DNA of 64,000 nt from Sporosarcina sp. P33 (GCF_002077155.1 NZ_CP015027.1:62001-126000); one strand, 5' to 3'. Shown: positions 36,935 through 46,692, counted from the stretch's first letter. Program-made: numbers and translations. The notes: a model not told the origin generated them from the letters alone.

Positions 36935-38071
36935 TCACTTCACATCTAACGTCTCACCGCAGTCTGCACAGAATTTTGCACTGGGCAGATTAGCATGTGA
37001 GCACGCCGGACAGACTTTCTCCGTAACTTGCTGTGTGCCGCAAGCAAAGCAGAACTTGGCGTCTTTTGGGAGGAGTGTTTCACATTGAACGCAAGGAACT
37101 TTATCTGATTCAACTGATTTTCCGCACTGTCTGCAGAATTTTGCATTTGCGTTAATGGCCGACTGACAATGCGGGCAAGATTTCATAGCTGGCTGAGCCT
37201 GCTGCTGCGGCTCGTTTTGGTTCATCGCGTTTGCCATCATTTGGCCCATTCCGAAGCCTGCACCCATTCCGACACCTGCTCCTGCAAGACCGCCTTCATT
37301 TTGGGCTGCATCACGCATCGCTTCTGCTGCCTGATATTGCTGATACTGCTGCATATTGCCGAGCACACCCATCGACGTGCGTTTATCCATCGCTTCCTCT
37401 ACGTCTTTTGGCAAGGACAGATTTTCGATATAAAGAGACGTAATCTCAAATCCGAAAGCTGCAAAGCGCGCCAGCATTTTCTCTTTTCCTTTTTCACTTA
37501 GTTCGTCATAATGCATAGAAAGATCAAGCGCAGGGATTTGCGACTCAGCAAATAAATCAGACAGTCCCGAAATGATCATTTTCTTGAGATGACTTTCTAC
37601 AGCACTTGTGTCGTACGAGCTGTTCGTGCCGAATAATTCACGCAGGAAGACAGTCGGCTCCGACACGCGATAGGAGTATATTCCGTAGCCGCGAAGGCGA
37701 ATCATGCCGAAGTCGGGGTCGCGCATCATAATCGGATTAGACGTTCCCCATTTTTGATTAATGAACTGTTTCGTATTAATGAAATAGACTTCTGCTTTAA
37801 AAGGTGAATCAAATCCATATTTCCATGATTTCAATTTCGTCAGAATCGGCATATTTTGCGTGTATAGAATATGACGGCCCGGTCCGAAGACGTCAGCAAG
37901 TTCGCCTTCATTCACCATAATAGCGACCTGTGATTCTCTGACCGTCAGTTCTGCCCCCATTTTGATTTCATTATTATGCACGGGAAACTGATAAACCAAT
38001 GTATTGGCATCCTGCGCCTGCCACTCGATTACTTCAATGAATTGATTTTTGAAAAAGTTAAAAAACCCCAT
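36935..38071 (-). CDS. ydjI: SPFH domain / zinc ribbon protein, YdjI family
   Basis: 378 residues. N-terminal SPFH (virion core-like) domain (about 25-235, with VFGPGRHILYTQNMPIL and FGMIRLRGYGIYSYRV), a Gly/Ala/Met-rich linker (about 258-295), then three four-cysteine ribbons: CPHCQS…FCRQCG, CVQCET…FCFACG and CPACSH…FCADCG. In B. subtilis YdjI, with YdjG and YdjH, anchors PspA at the membrane. pspA itself is not adjacent here. A sigma-W-type promoter lies upstream. RBS TGGAGGG. Confidence 0.85.
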   Translation of the reverse strand: MGFFNFFKNQFIEVIEWQAQDANTLVYQFPVHNNEIKMGAELTVRESQVAIMVNEGELADVFGPGRHILYTQNMPILTKLKSWKYGFDSPFKAEVYFINTKQFINQKWGTSNPIMMRDPDFGMIRLRGYGIYSYRVSEPTVFLRELFGTNSSYDTSAVESHLKKMIISGLSDLFAESQIPALDLSMHYDELSEKGKEKMLARFAAFGFEITSLYIENLSLPKDVEEAMDKRTSMGVLGNMQQYQQYQAAEAMRDAAQNEGGLAGAGVGMGAGFGMGQMMANAMNQNEPQQQAQPAMKSCPHCQSAINANAKFCRQCGKSVESDKVPCVQCETLLPKDAKFCFACGTQQVTEKVCPACSHANLPSAKFCADCGETLDVK

Positions 38072-38129
38072 AAATATCCCTCCAACTCGACATGATCTAA
38101 CAAATCATGCGATTTCCTGTAGTATACCA

Positions 38130-38155
38130 TACGGAGAATGGATCGAATGGTTTCA
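38130..38155 (-). promoter_or_regulatory. Sigma-W-type (ECF) promoter for the ydjI-ydjG operon
   Basis: Minus strand: TGAAAC (38150-38155), 16 bp, CGTA (38130-38133), an exact match to the sigma-W core elements. It lies about 60 bp before the ydjI start. An alternative housekeeping -10 (TATACT) lies just downstream. The -35 touches the palindrome at 38155-38168. Confidence 0.7.
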
Positions 38156-38168
38156 CTTTCGCGAAAGT
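38155..38168. promoter_or_regulatory. 14 bp perfect palindrome in the divergent ydjI / hydrolase intergenic region
   Basis: ACTTTCGCGAAAGT is its own reverse complement and abuts the sigma-W -35 element. It may be an operator; no regulator is known to me for it. Confidence 0.4.
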
Positions 38169-38194
38169 TCTTTTGGCTAATCGGGAATCAGTAC

Positions 38195-38223
38195 GTGACG
38201 GTGAGAAGAAAAGAGAGTACAAT
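38195..38223 (+). promoter_or_regulatory. Candidate promoter for the metallo-hydrolase gene
   Basis: GTGACG, 17 bp, TACAAT, 38 bp before the start codon. The -35 is a partial match. Confidence 0.4.
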
Positions 38224-38260
38224 AGACTGAACTGTCATTCATTTTAGGGGGAATTTAGGT

Positions 38261-39202
38261 ATGATCACCAAAATTATTACACCCACTCCATTCGCGGTCG
38301 GCGACGTCAATTGCTTTTTACTGAAAGGCGACACGCTGACGCTGGTGGATGCGGCGACGAAAACACCGGAAGCGTATGAAGTGCTTCAGCAAAAAATAAA
38401 AGAAATGGGTTATTCATTTGCAGATATTGAACAAGTATTCGTGACACACCACCATCCAGACCATTGCGGCTGGGTAGAGGCGTTTGACAACGCGGAAATC
38501 CTCGGTCATCCGTATTTGAACTATTGGCTGGCGCGGGATTCCGAGTTCTTAGACAGACATGACCGCTTTTATGAGCAGTCGCTTCTTGAAGAAGGTGTCC
38601 CGGAGCATTACAGGAAATGGGTCAAACGTTTCCGCCGTTCTGTTGATCTGATGGGAGATCGTCCTGTTGACCGTATGATGAATGAAGGAGATGATCTGCC
38701 GGGGCATCCGGGCTGGAAAGTACAAGAGTCACTGGGCCACGCACAAAGCCATCTGTCGCTGTTTCATGAGCAGCAAGGAATTTTGATCGGCGGCGATTTA
38801 TTGCTTGAGAAAGTGTCATCCAATCCATTAATTGAGCCGCCTTATAAGGAAGAACACGGACGGCCAAGATCATTGCTGCAATATAATGCATCACTTGAGC
38901 GCTTGCTGGACCTGCCTTTGTCGCTTGTCTACGGGGGGCACGGGGGAGAAATTCATTCGCCTCATGCGCTGGTTACAGACCGTCTCGCCAAACAAAAGGA
39001 ACGTGCAATGAAGGTGCTGGCAATGCTGGATGAACCGCAGACAGTCTTTGATGTGACGAAGCGTTTATTCCCTGCGGTATATGAAAAGGAACTGGGACTG
39101 ACATTATCGGAAACCATCGGTCAGCTGGATTATTTGACGGCTCACGAGCTAATTTCAGAAACAGCTGATTCGGCGGGAGTGCATCATTATGTCCGCATCT
39201 AA
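38261..39202 (+). CDS. MBL-fold metallo-hydrolase (YqjP type)
   Basis: 313 residues. Metal motif THHHPDHCGWVEAF near residue 62, LGHAQSHLSLF near 165 and GGDLLLE near 181. A C-terminal winged-helix-like tail (about 245-310) is as in glyoxalase II-like YqjP proteins. Substrate unknown. RBS AGGGGGA. Overlaps the next gene by 14 bases, so the two are co-translated. Confidence 0.85.
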   Translation: MITKIITPTPFAVGDVNCFLLKGDTLTLVDAATKTPEAYEVLQQKIKEMGYSFADIEQVFVTHHHPDHCGWVEAFDNAEILGHPYLNYWLARDSEFLDRHDRFYEQSLLEEGVPEHYRKWVKRFRRSVDLMGDRPVDRMMNEGDDLPGHPGWKVQESLGHAQSHLSLFHEQQGILIGGDLLLEKVSSNPLIEPPYKEEHGRPRSLLQYNASLERLLDLPLSLVYGGHGGEIHSPHALVTDRLAKQKERAMKVLAMLDEPQTVFDVTKRLFPAVYEKELGLTLSETIGQLDYLTAHELISETADSAGVHHYVRI

Positions 39203-39944
39203 AACAGTGCTGATTACCGGTGCCACAAGCGGCATCGGTTTTGAACTGGCAAAGCGTCTGGCAGCCGATGATGCGTATCGGGTCATTGCGACAGGGCGGA
39301 ACGCGAAAGCCCTCGAAGAGCTGCGGACGCTCGGCATCGAAGGATATTGTGCAGATTTACGCGACCCGAAGCAGCTCGACTGGCTTGTGTCTTGCATTGG
39401 CACGCCGGATCTGATTGTCTTTTCAGCAGGTGTCGGGAAATTTCATTTGGCGCATGAAACGACAGATGAAGAAACTGAAGCAATGCTCGAAACGAATGTG
39501 CTGGTGCCGATGCAGCTGACGGCACGCATGGTGCCTGCCATGATGAAGCGCAGACAAGGTCATTTATTGTATATCGGTTCGCAGGCGGGGAAAGTCGCGA
39601 CACCGAAGACATCGGTCTATGCGGCAACGAAACATGCGCTCATCGGGTATACAAATGCTCTGCGCATGGAAGTCGCACCGTATGATGTGCATGTGTCAGT
39701 TGTCCATCCGGGCCCGATCGATACGCCGTTCATTGAGCTGGCGGACGCGACAGGCGGTTATAAACAGGCGATGGGCAGCCAGTTGCTTTCCATCGAGACG
39801 GTGGTGCAGTCTGTAATAGAGACGATTATGCGTCCGCGGCGCGAGGTGAATTTGCCGAAGATTACAGGCCTGACAAGCAAGTTATATGCCTTGGCGCCTT
39901 CCGCGGTGGAAACGATCGGGCGTCCGTTTTTCTATAAGAAGTGA
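39189..39944 (+). CDS. Short-chain dehydrogenase/reductase (YqjQ type)
   Basis: 251 residues, classical SDR. Cofactor loop TGATSGIGFELAKRL at residue 11, catalytic YAATK near 144 with Ser in IGSQAG near 130, and PGPIDTPF near 175. The substrate is unknown. Overlaps the metallo-hydrolase gene, as yqjQ follows yqjP in B. subtilis. Confidence 0.88.
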   Translation: MSASKTVLITGATSGIGFELAKRLAADDAYRVIATGRNAKALEELRTLGIEGYCADLRDPKQLDWLVSCIGTPDLIVFSAGVGKFHLAHETTDEETEAMLETNVLVPMQLTARMVPAMMKRRQGHLLYIGSQAGKVATPKTSVYAATKHALIGYTNALRMEVAPYDVHVSVVHPGPIDTPFIELADATGGYKQAMGSQLLSIETVVQSVIETIMRPRREVNLPKITGLTSKLYALAPSAVETIGRPFFYKK

Positions 39945-39970
39945 ACTCGAAGGCAGTCAGCAGAGTGCTG

Positions 39971-40015
39971 TCCCGCAAGTCGCCATGATGCGGCTTGCGG
40001 GGGAGCGCTTTTTTT
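39971..40015 (+). terminator. Terminator after the SDR gene
   Basis: CCCGCAAG…CTTGCGGG stem followed after a few bases by a run of seven T. Confidence 0.7.
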
Positions 40016-40135
40016 GTTTGGGCAGGAGGTGATTCTGTTTAGTAAGAGAGAGAAATATAGGTTTTGTTTTTTACATCATTACTGGTTTACACGGGGTGAC
40101 GGCATTATGATGAGAGAGGGGAGCGTCTTTAAACT

Positions 40136-41711
40136 CACTGCGGCGCTTGCGGATGGCTTCCGCAATGAGCCAGACAGGAAATGCGCCTGGCTGTCTCATT
40201 GCTACGCCTACCGCTTGTAAGGCGCCTCCGTTTAGTTAGGGTGAAGCAAGATATGACACTTCTTTTGCTAAAGCATACGCCAGTCGGCAACGTGTCACTG
40301 AACTTCTTCTCCTATAAACCACAACCTGGATTGCTCCCACTCAGCAGCGCAGGCACAACTGCGGGGTCGGCCGAAGTCATGAGACAACTGGCATGCACTT
40401 CGCCAGCTGGCTCATGACGAAAGGCAATCCCCCACGTGCCTGCGCGGGTCCTAAGAGCTGACACTTGCTAACTTCAATCCCCGACAGCCGATCGAGCAAC
40501 GACACCAAAACCAGAGACAGAACGGCATTGAAGTCACTGCGGCGCTTGCGGATGGCTACGCAATGAGCCAGACAGGAAGATCGCCTGGCTGTCTCATCAC
40601 TTCGCCGACCGCTTGTAAGGCGCCTCCGTTCAGTTAGGGGAAGCAGACGATGACACTTCTTTTGCTAAAGCGTACACCAGTTGGCAACGAGTCACTGCAC
40701 TTCTTCTCTTTTAAAAGAGTACTGGGATTGCTTCCACTCAGCAGCGCAGACACAACTGCGTGGTCGGCCGAAGTCATGAGACAACTGGCATGCTCTATCG
40801 CCAGCTGGCTCATGACGAAAGGCAATCCCCCACGTGCTTGCGCGGGTCCTAAGAGCTGACACTTGCTAACTTCAATCCCCGACAGCCGATCGAGCAACGA
40901 CACCAAAACCAGTGACAAAACGGCATTGAAGTCACTGCGGCGCTTGCGGATGGCTTCCGCAATGAGCCAGACAGGAAGTGCGCCTGTCAGTCTCATCGCT
41001 ACGCCTACCGCTTGTAAGGCGCCTCCGTTTAGTTAGGGTGAAGCGGACCATGACACTTCATTTGCCAAAGCGTACGCTAGTCGTCTACCAGTCACTGAAC
41101 TTCTACTCTTTTAAAAGAGTACATGAATAACTTCCACTCAGCAGCGCAGGCACAACTGCGGGGTCGGCCGAAGTCATGAGACAACTGGCGGCGCACTATC
41201 GCCAGCTGGCTCATGACGAAAGGCAATCCCCCACGTGCCTGCGCGGGTCCTAAAAGCGGACACTCGCTAACTCCGATCCCCGATAACGAGTCGAGCAACG
41301 ACCCCGAAACCAGAGACAGAACGGCATTGAAGTCACTGCGGCGCTAGCGGATGGCTACGCAATGAGCCAGACAGGGAAGAGCATCCTGTCAGTCTCATCA
41401 CTTCGCCGACCGCTTGGGAGGCGCCTCCGTTTAGTCAGGGAGAAGCAAGATATGACACTTCTTTTGCTAAAGCATACGCCAGTCGGCAACGTGTCACTGA
41501 ACTTCTTCTCCTATAAACCACAACCTGGATTGCTCCCACTCAGCAGCGCAGGCACAACTGCGGGGTCGGCCGAAGTCATGAGACAACTGGCGCGCTCTAT
41601 CGCCAGCTGGCTCATGACGAAAGGCAATCCCCCACGTGCCTGCGCGGGTCCTAAGAGCGGACACTCGCTAACTTCAATCCCCGATAACGAGTCGAGCAAC
41701 GACCCGAAACC
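40136..41711. repeat. Four tandem copies of an about 400 bp structured repeat
   Basis: Units begin at CACTGCGGCGCT: 40136-40534 (399 bp), 40535-40932 (398), 40933-41333 (401) and 41334-41711 (378, lacks the end). Conserved dyads per unit: ATGAGCCAGACAGG with CCTG..TGTCTCAT-type arms, TGACAC/GTGTCA, GGATTGC/GCAATCC, GCGCAGGCAC/GTGCCTGCGC, and GTCATGAG..CTGGC/GCCAG..CTCATGAC. GGATTGC/GCAATCC and GCGCAGGCAC/GTGCCTGCGC cross, as in a pseudoknot. The GCCAG hairpin loop differs in every copy while its stem is kept. Copy 3 breaks the reading frames seen in copies 1, 2 and 4, so it is probably not coding. Copy 4 is a mosaic, with a copy 1-like middle and a copy 3-like end. Confidence 0.85.
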
Positions 41712-42038
41712 AAAAATAATAATATTATGTAAAGTTCGATCTTGCTATACCGCACAAACAAAATGTTAACCATCAGCTGACAGAGAGGCAATCAAACGAA
41801 TACAGACATAGGCTGAAGAAAAGAAAGATTTTCTATTTCTCTCTCATCCAATAGAAAAGAAGTTTAAATAATCCAGCTTCAATGGTATAGTATAAGTGAA
41901 AGAGTTCACAATATTGACACAAGCTCATCATGTCTCAGAAATGCTGCCAGACTGCCAGAATTCCACACCCCGTTGCGCTTCTGAGTGAAGTCTTTCAGAT
42001 GAAAACGCATGACGAAGCATGGAAAGGGTGGGATTCAG
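41712..42038. other. Intergenic region after the 400 bp repeats
   Basis: AT-rich 327 bp between the repeat array and the MFS gene. GGTATAGTATAAGTG near 41884 contains -10-like hexamers; no convincing promoter pair or known leader is recognised. No gene seen. Confidence 0.4.
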
Positions 42039-43304
42039 ATGTTAGCCAGAGAGCATGATCAAAATATTTGGAAGTATGCCTTTGCAAGTGTCGCGGTTAC
42101 TGTCAGCACGCTCGGCTTTGGACGGATGTCGTATGGAATCATAATGCCTTTCATGAAGGAGAACTTGGCGATGTCCTACAAACAGGCGGGAATGCTTGCG
42201 ACAGTTGTGTCCATCGGGTATTTACTGATGGTTATCTTCGTCGGCCTGCTCGCTGCAAAGTTTGGCGCGAAGAAGCTAGTGATTTTTGGAACAGGACTGG
42301 TTTCATTTGGATTATGTATGCTGGGATTCGTTGCAGGCTATAAATGGACGCTTTTAGCTATGCTGCTGCTCGGGATCGGAACCGCTTTCACGTACACACC
42401 GCTCATCACGATACTAGTCGGCTGGTTTCCAAGAAAGCGCGGAATGCTGATAGGTTTTCTTGTCAGCGGCATGGGGCTCGGAACATTGATTTCGAGTACA
42501 TTAATCCCATTCTTCACGACATGGTTTGGTGATATGGGGTGGCGTTATTTATGGATATTCTATGGTATCCTGTCGATCGTATCGATCGTCATTGCAATGA
42601 CGATTTTACGTGATCCTCCCATTCCGTTACTGCGGAAAGAACAGCAGAAGAAATCGTTCTGGACGAAAGTATACTTGAATAAACGAGTCTTGCGTGTCGC
42701 AGTGATATACGGAATCGTCGGGTTTGCGTATCTGGTGCCGCAAAGTTTCTTATTCAGTTATATTCTCGAAGTAGGATTAACGAAGTACCAGGCAGGGCAG
42801 ATTATGGCGGTCAGCGGGACGATGGCTATTTTTAGCGGCCCATTATGGGGCGGCGTGTCTGACCGGATCGGACGGAAAGCTGCCTTGCTTGCAACACTCG
42901 GAATTGGCGCGGTGTCGCTGATCATTCCGGCAGTATTTCCGGTTTATGCCGGCCTCATCGTCAGTCAGCTCCTGTGGGGAATGACGATTGTCGGGATGCT
43001 GTCACTCTGTCAGGCGCTTTCTACTGAACAAGTTCACCCGACCTATGCGCCGGTTGCTCTTGGTTATGTAACGTTTTTCTTTGCGGCAGGTCAGTTGCTC
43101 GGTCCCGGTATCGGCGGCTGGCTGATTGATCATTTTCAGCAGATTCCATTGGCGCTCATCATGTGCAGTGTGCTCTTGACACTTGCATTCCTGCTGACCA
43201 TTCGAATGAATAAGCATGCGGAAGACTTGGATGTTACTGAACTGGAAGCAAAGCCTTCCTTAACTAATTTCTCAATAAAGGAGACTTCCGCGGAAAAAGT
43301 TTAA
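42039..43304 (+). CDS. MFS transporter, YbfB/YjiJ-like
   Basis: 421 residues from ATG 42039, 8 bp after GGGTGGG; the in-frame ATG at 42009 has no RBS. Twelve predicted membrane helices. GFGRMSYGIIMPFM in the first helix and GVSDRIGRKAALLATLG (the MFS loop between helices 8 and 9) are seen, with a charged central loop (RKEQQKKSFWTKVYLNKR). Substrate unknown. Monocistronic, with its own terminator. Confidence 0.8.
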   Translation: MLAREHDQNIWKYAFASVAVTVSTLGFGRMSYGIIMPFMKENLAMSYKQAGMLATVVSIGYLLMVIFVGLLAAKFGAKKLVIFGTGLVSFGLCMLGFVAGYKWTLLAMLLLGIGTAFTYTPLITILVGWFPRKRGMLIGFLVSGMGLGTLISSTLIPFFTTWFGDMGWRYLWIFYGILSIVSIVIAMTILRDPPIPLLRKEQQKKSFWTKVYLNKRVLRVAVIYGIVGFAYLVPQSFLFSYILEVGLTKYQAGQIMAVSGTMAIFSGPLWGGVSDRIGRKAALLATLGIGAVSLIIPAVFPVYAGLIVSQLLWGMTIVGMLSLCQALSTEQVHPTYAPVALGYVTFFFAAGQLLGPGIGGWLIDHFQQIPLALIMCSVLLTLAFLLTIRMNKHAEDLDVTELEAKPSLTNFSIKETSAEKV

Positions 43305-43380
43305 CACGCACCGTTTCAGCAATACGCGTTCTGAATGTCAGATATGTGCATGGAAAGTGATAAGGCGAAAAGATAAGTTA

Positions 43381-43422
43381 AAAGGCAGCAGGTCCCTGAA
43401 AAGAGGATCTTCTGCCTTTTTT
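43381..43422 (+). terminator. Terminator after the MFS gene
   Basis: AAAGGCAG / CTGCCTTT stem with an inner imperfect part, followed by T. Confidence 0.8.
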
Positions 43423-44117
43423 AATTCGTTCCTTTCGGCAGAACCGTACTGAATTTTATCTGCAGGTTGAAAAGGCGGTGTAAAAAAACCAATGATATTA
43501 TTCAGCTTTTTAAAATATATTTCTGAAACAAAATAGTATATTTTTATTAAATGAACGGCATGCCGACAGACAAATTCATATCTGATTGAACGTGTTCTCA
43601 GATTTCTGTTTATCCAAAGATAAGTACTTTTCTCACATGAGCTGTTTGGCAGGTCATGAGCAAATGCATCGAATAAAAGACTAATTTATTGGCGTTATAC
43701 TTTAAATAAAAAATATGATGTGCACTATAAAGATGTTTTCAAAATCAATTCTACAGCATTAATTAAACATAAGTCATTAATCTGCGATGGACTAATCATT
43801 ACTAATAGTTTAAAATGCCCATGGCTAAATCTGTGTATTTTACAGATAAAATACAATCAATTATTAATTATTACATAATGTGTTGAACCACCGAATGAAA
43901 TATGTTAAGGTCGGGACATTATGGAATACTTGCATAATACTGAATTAATTGGAGAAAATTTCCTGCCTAATTTTACGGCAGAAATTATATTTTCAAATGT
44001 TCAGATGCAATATTCCTGCTAATAACAGATTACATTCAAATAAAATGACGGAATATATATGAAGTTGCGGCAATTCAGATCTAACTGTTATAAATATTTC
44101 AGTAAAGGGGTAATAAA
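43423..44117. other. Long AT-rich intergenic region
   Basis: About 695 bp without a supported gene, markedly richer in A and T than its flanks. TTGAAC near 43883 followed by TATGTT is a weak promoter candidate for the downstream dehydrogenase pair. No repeat, RNA gene or remnant is recognised. Confidence 0.45.
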
Positions 44118-44909
44118 ATGACGGAGAAAAACAATTCAACTCAAAACGGTCATGATCCAAGTCGAAGGAATTTCCTGAAAAATACCGGTCTGGTTGTTGG
44201 CGGTGTAGCCGGCGGTTCGCTGTTGGGCGGTTTCTTTACAAATCAGTCACGGTCAAATGATGAAGGGAAAGAAAATACAGAGACTGACAGCAAAAATGCA
44301 CATCCTGCCAGAGCACGGATGTTCTTCGGACGCTATGAGGATTTCATTGTACTAGCGCATGCCGCGGAACTGATTTTTCCTAAGGATGATAACGGACCGG
44401 GGGCTATTGAATTAGACGTTCCTTATTATATTGATAAACAGCTGGCCGGCACTTGGGGGGTAAATGGCGATGATTACCGCCAAGGGCCGTATACTGAACT
44501 GGAAAAATTAAAGAAATTAAAAGATGACGACAAAGCAAATCACACACGAAGTAATCGGGGGAAAATTTTTCTCGAAGGTTTACGGAAAATGAACGCAGAA
44601 AGCAAAAAGCGTTTTGATATCTCATTTGACGAAGCTAGTGAGGAACAGAAGTCTGAGATTATGAGTGATTTAGAAAACGGCAAACTCGAGATGAAGTCCA
44701 TTCCTTCAGAAGGTTTCTTTGCATTATTGAAACAAGCCACATTGGAAGGGGCGTTTTGTGATCCGCTGTATGGCGGCAACAAAAACATGGCAGGCTGGCA
44801 CATGAAAGAATTTGGGGGCGCACAGATGTCTTATGCAAATGTCATAGAGTCGGAAGAATTCGTGAAAATGGAACCGGTCAGTTTGACAGAATACCAGAGA
44901 AATAAATGA
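44118..44909 (+). CDS. Gluconate 2-dehydrogenase subunit 3 family protein with Tat signal
   Basis: 263 residues. Twin-arginine signal SRRNFLKNTGLVVGG near residue 16 followed by a hydrophobic stretch, so export in folded form is likely. The body matches the small subunit that accompanies membrane GMC dehydrogenases (FIVLAHAAELIFPKDDNGPGAIELDV near 75; FCDPLYGGNKNMAGWHM near 214). It lacks cofactor motifs and probably carries the catalytic subunit encoded 25 bp downstream through the Tat pore. RBS AAAGGGG. Confidence 0.88.
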   Translation: MTEKNNSTQNGHDPSRRNFLKNTGLVVGGVAGGSLLGGFFTNQSRSNDEGKENTETDSKNAHPARARMFFGRYEDFIVLAHAAELIFPKDDNGPGAIELDVPYYIDKQLAGTWGVNGDDYRQGPYTELEKLKKLKDDDKANHTRSNRGKIFLEGLRKMNAESKKRFDISFDEASEEQKSEIMSDLENGKLEMKSIPSEGFFALLKQATLEGAFCDPLYGGNKNMAGWHMKEFGGAQMSYANVIESEEFVKMEPVSLTEYQRNK

Positions 44910-44934
44910 TCATTATTTTTAGGAGGTAACGTGT

Positions 44935-46692
44935 ATGGCGAAAGAATTAAAAAAAGTTGACGCAGTCATCGTAGGTACTGGCTGGGCCGGCGGAATCACG
45001 GCTGCCGAACTTACAAAAAAAGGATATAAAGTAGTTTCTCTTGAAAGAGGTAAAGAACAATCAAGAGAAGACTTTATTGGAGCAAAAGATGAATTAAAAT
45101 ATTCTATCCGATATGATATGATGCAGGATTTATCCAAAGATACTGTGACTACAAGAACCAGTATGGACGAAACAGCCAGACCGGTTCGAAATAACAGTCA
45201 TGCGCGTATTGGTAACGACATGGGCGGGGCAAGTGTGCATTGGAACGGTGTAAGCTTACGCTGGCTTCCTTATGATTTTGAAATTCGCAGCAAAACGATT
45301 GAGAGATACGGAGAAAGTAAGATTCCTGAAAACTGTACCATTCAAGACTGGGGGATTACATACGATGAATTAGAGCCGTATTATGATAAATTTGAAAAAA
45401 CGGCCGGGGTTTCAGGTGAGGTAAATCCCCTCGGACATAAGCGTTCAGACGGATATCCGAATCCTCCTCTGAAAACAACTCCTTCGATTGAGCTGTTTAA
45501 AAAAGCAGCGACAAATCTTGGTTACCATCCGTATCGTTTGCCGGCCGCCAACATGTCCCAGCAATATACAAATCCTGACGGTGAAACGATAAACGCTTGT
45601 ATGTATTGTGCATTTTGTGAAGAATACGGGTGTGATTTCGGAGCCAAAGGTGATCCAATTGTCACAGTATTGGAAACAGCGAAGAAAACAGGTAATTTTG
45701 AAATCCGCAACGAATCCACGGTTACAGAGGTGATTCATGATGGAACGAAAGCCATTGGATTAAAATATATTGACAATATCACAGGACAGGAGTTTATTCA
45801 GCCTGCGGATATTGTAGTCTTAGCCGGCTTTGTCTTTACAAATAATAAATTATTATTGAAATCAAAAATTGGCAAACCGTATAACCCTGAAACAGGGGAA
45901 GGCATCATCGGTAAAAACTTTACAGGACACTTCAGCAATATCAGTACGTATATTGGTGCGCGCGGCTTCTTTAATGATGAAAAATGGAATCTGTCGATGG
46001 GAACAGGGGCACTCGGTGCAACCGTCGATGATTTCTCAGGAGATAATATGGACCATACTGATCTTGATTTCCTTCATGGCTATGAAATTCGCTACTACCA
46101 TCTAGGGCAGCGTCCAATTGATAATAATCATGTGCCAGAAGGAACACCGGCATGGGGGAAAGAATATAAAGAGAAAAACTTGTTTTATCATAACCGCAAT
46201 TTAATTATCAGAGCGAAAACAGGATTTCTGCCTAACAGGTATACGTATCTGGATTTGGACCCTACTTATAAAGATGAATTAGGAGACCCTCTGATCCGTG
46301 CGACAGTGCATTATGAAGAACAAGACATTAAACGTGCCCAGCATGGCGTCGAACGCTGCAAAGAAATTATGACAGAAATGGGTGCCGATATTGTGGATTT
46401 GATTGATGTGCCAGATGACGTGAAATTTGATCATAAATTTTATACTAACCACTTCCTCGGCGGTGCGATTATGGGGAAGGATCCTGCTACGTCTGCCGTA
46501 AATACTTATTCACAAATGTGGGATATGGAGAATTTGTTTGTGCTTGGCGGTTCTTCGTTCCCGCATAACAGTAACCACGATCCGACTGAAACAATCGGTG
46601 CGTTTGCTTACCGTGCGTCAGAAGGGATGATCACCTATCTCGAAGGAGACGGCGGATTATTAGTGGAAGCTAAACAAACGAGTAATGCGTAA
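44935..46692 (+). CDS. GMC family FAD oxidoreductase (gluconate 2-dehydrogenase-like large subunit)
   Basis: 585 residues. FAD-binding GTGWAGGITAAELTKKGYKV near residue 15, GNDMGGASVHWNGVSLRW near 97, cysteine-containing NACMYCAFCEEYGCDFG near 222, and C-terminal SSFPHNSNHDPTETIGAFAYRASEG with the His/Asn active-site region. Oxidises a sugar or polyol; the substrate is not certain. It has no signal of its own, so it probably travels with the Tat subunit. No cytochrome c subunit gene is adjacent, so the electron acceptor is unclear. RBS AGGAGG. Confidence 0.88.
   Translation: MAKELKKVDAVIVGTGWAGGITAAELTKKGYKVVSLERGKEQSREDFIGAKDELKYSIRYDMMQDLSKDTVTTRTSMDETARPVRNNSHARIGNDMGGASVHWNGVSLRWLPYDFEIRSKTIERYGESKIPENCTIQDWGITYDELEPYYDKFEKTAGVSGEVNPLGHKRSDGYPNPPLKTTPSIELFKKAATNLGYHPYRLPAANMSQQYTNPDGETINACMYCAFCEEYGCDFGAKGDPIVTVLETAKKTGNFEIRNESTVTEVIHDGTKAIGLKYIDNITGQEFIQPADIVVLAGFVFTNNKLLLKSKIGKPYNPETGEGIIGKNFTGHFSNISTYIGARGFFNDEKWNLSMGTGALGATVDDFSGDNMDHTDLDFLHGYEIRYYHLGQRPIDNNHVPEGTPAWGKEYKEKNLFYHNRNLIIRAKTGFLPNRYTYLDLDPTYKDELGDPLIRATVHYEEQDIKRAQHGVERCKEIMTEMGADIVDLIDVPDDVKFDHKFYTNHFLGGAIMGKDPATSAVNTYSQMWDMENLFVLGGSSFPHNSNHDPTETIGAFAYRASEGMITYLEGDGGLLVEAKQTSNA

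Noticed and set aside
40634-40996. 120-codon minus-strand frame, and similar frames on both strands, in the 400 bp repeats
   Set aside because: The frame recurs only because the DNA repeats. It is broken in copy 3, has no convincing RBS and follows hairpin arms rather than codon structure.
42009-42038. Upstream ATG for the MFS carrier
   Set aside because: No RBS there, while GGGTGGG is placed correctly for the ATG at 42039.
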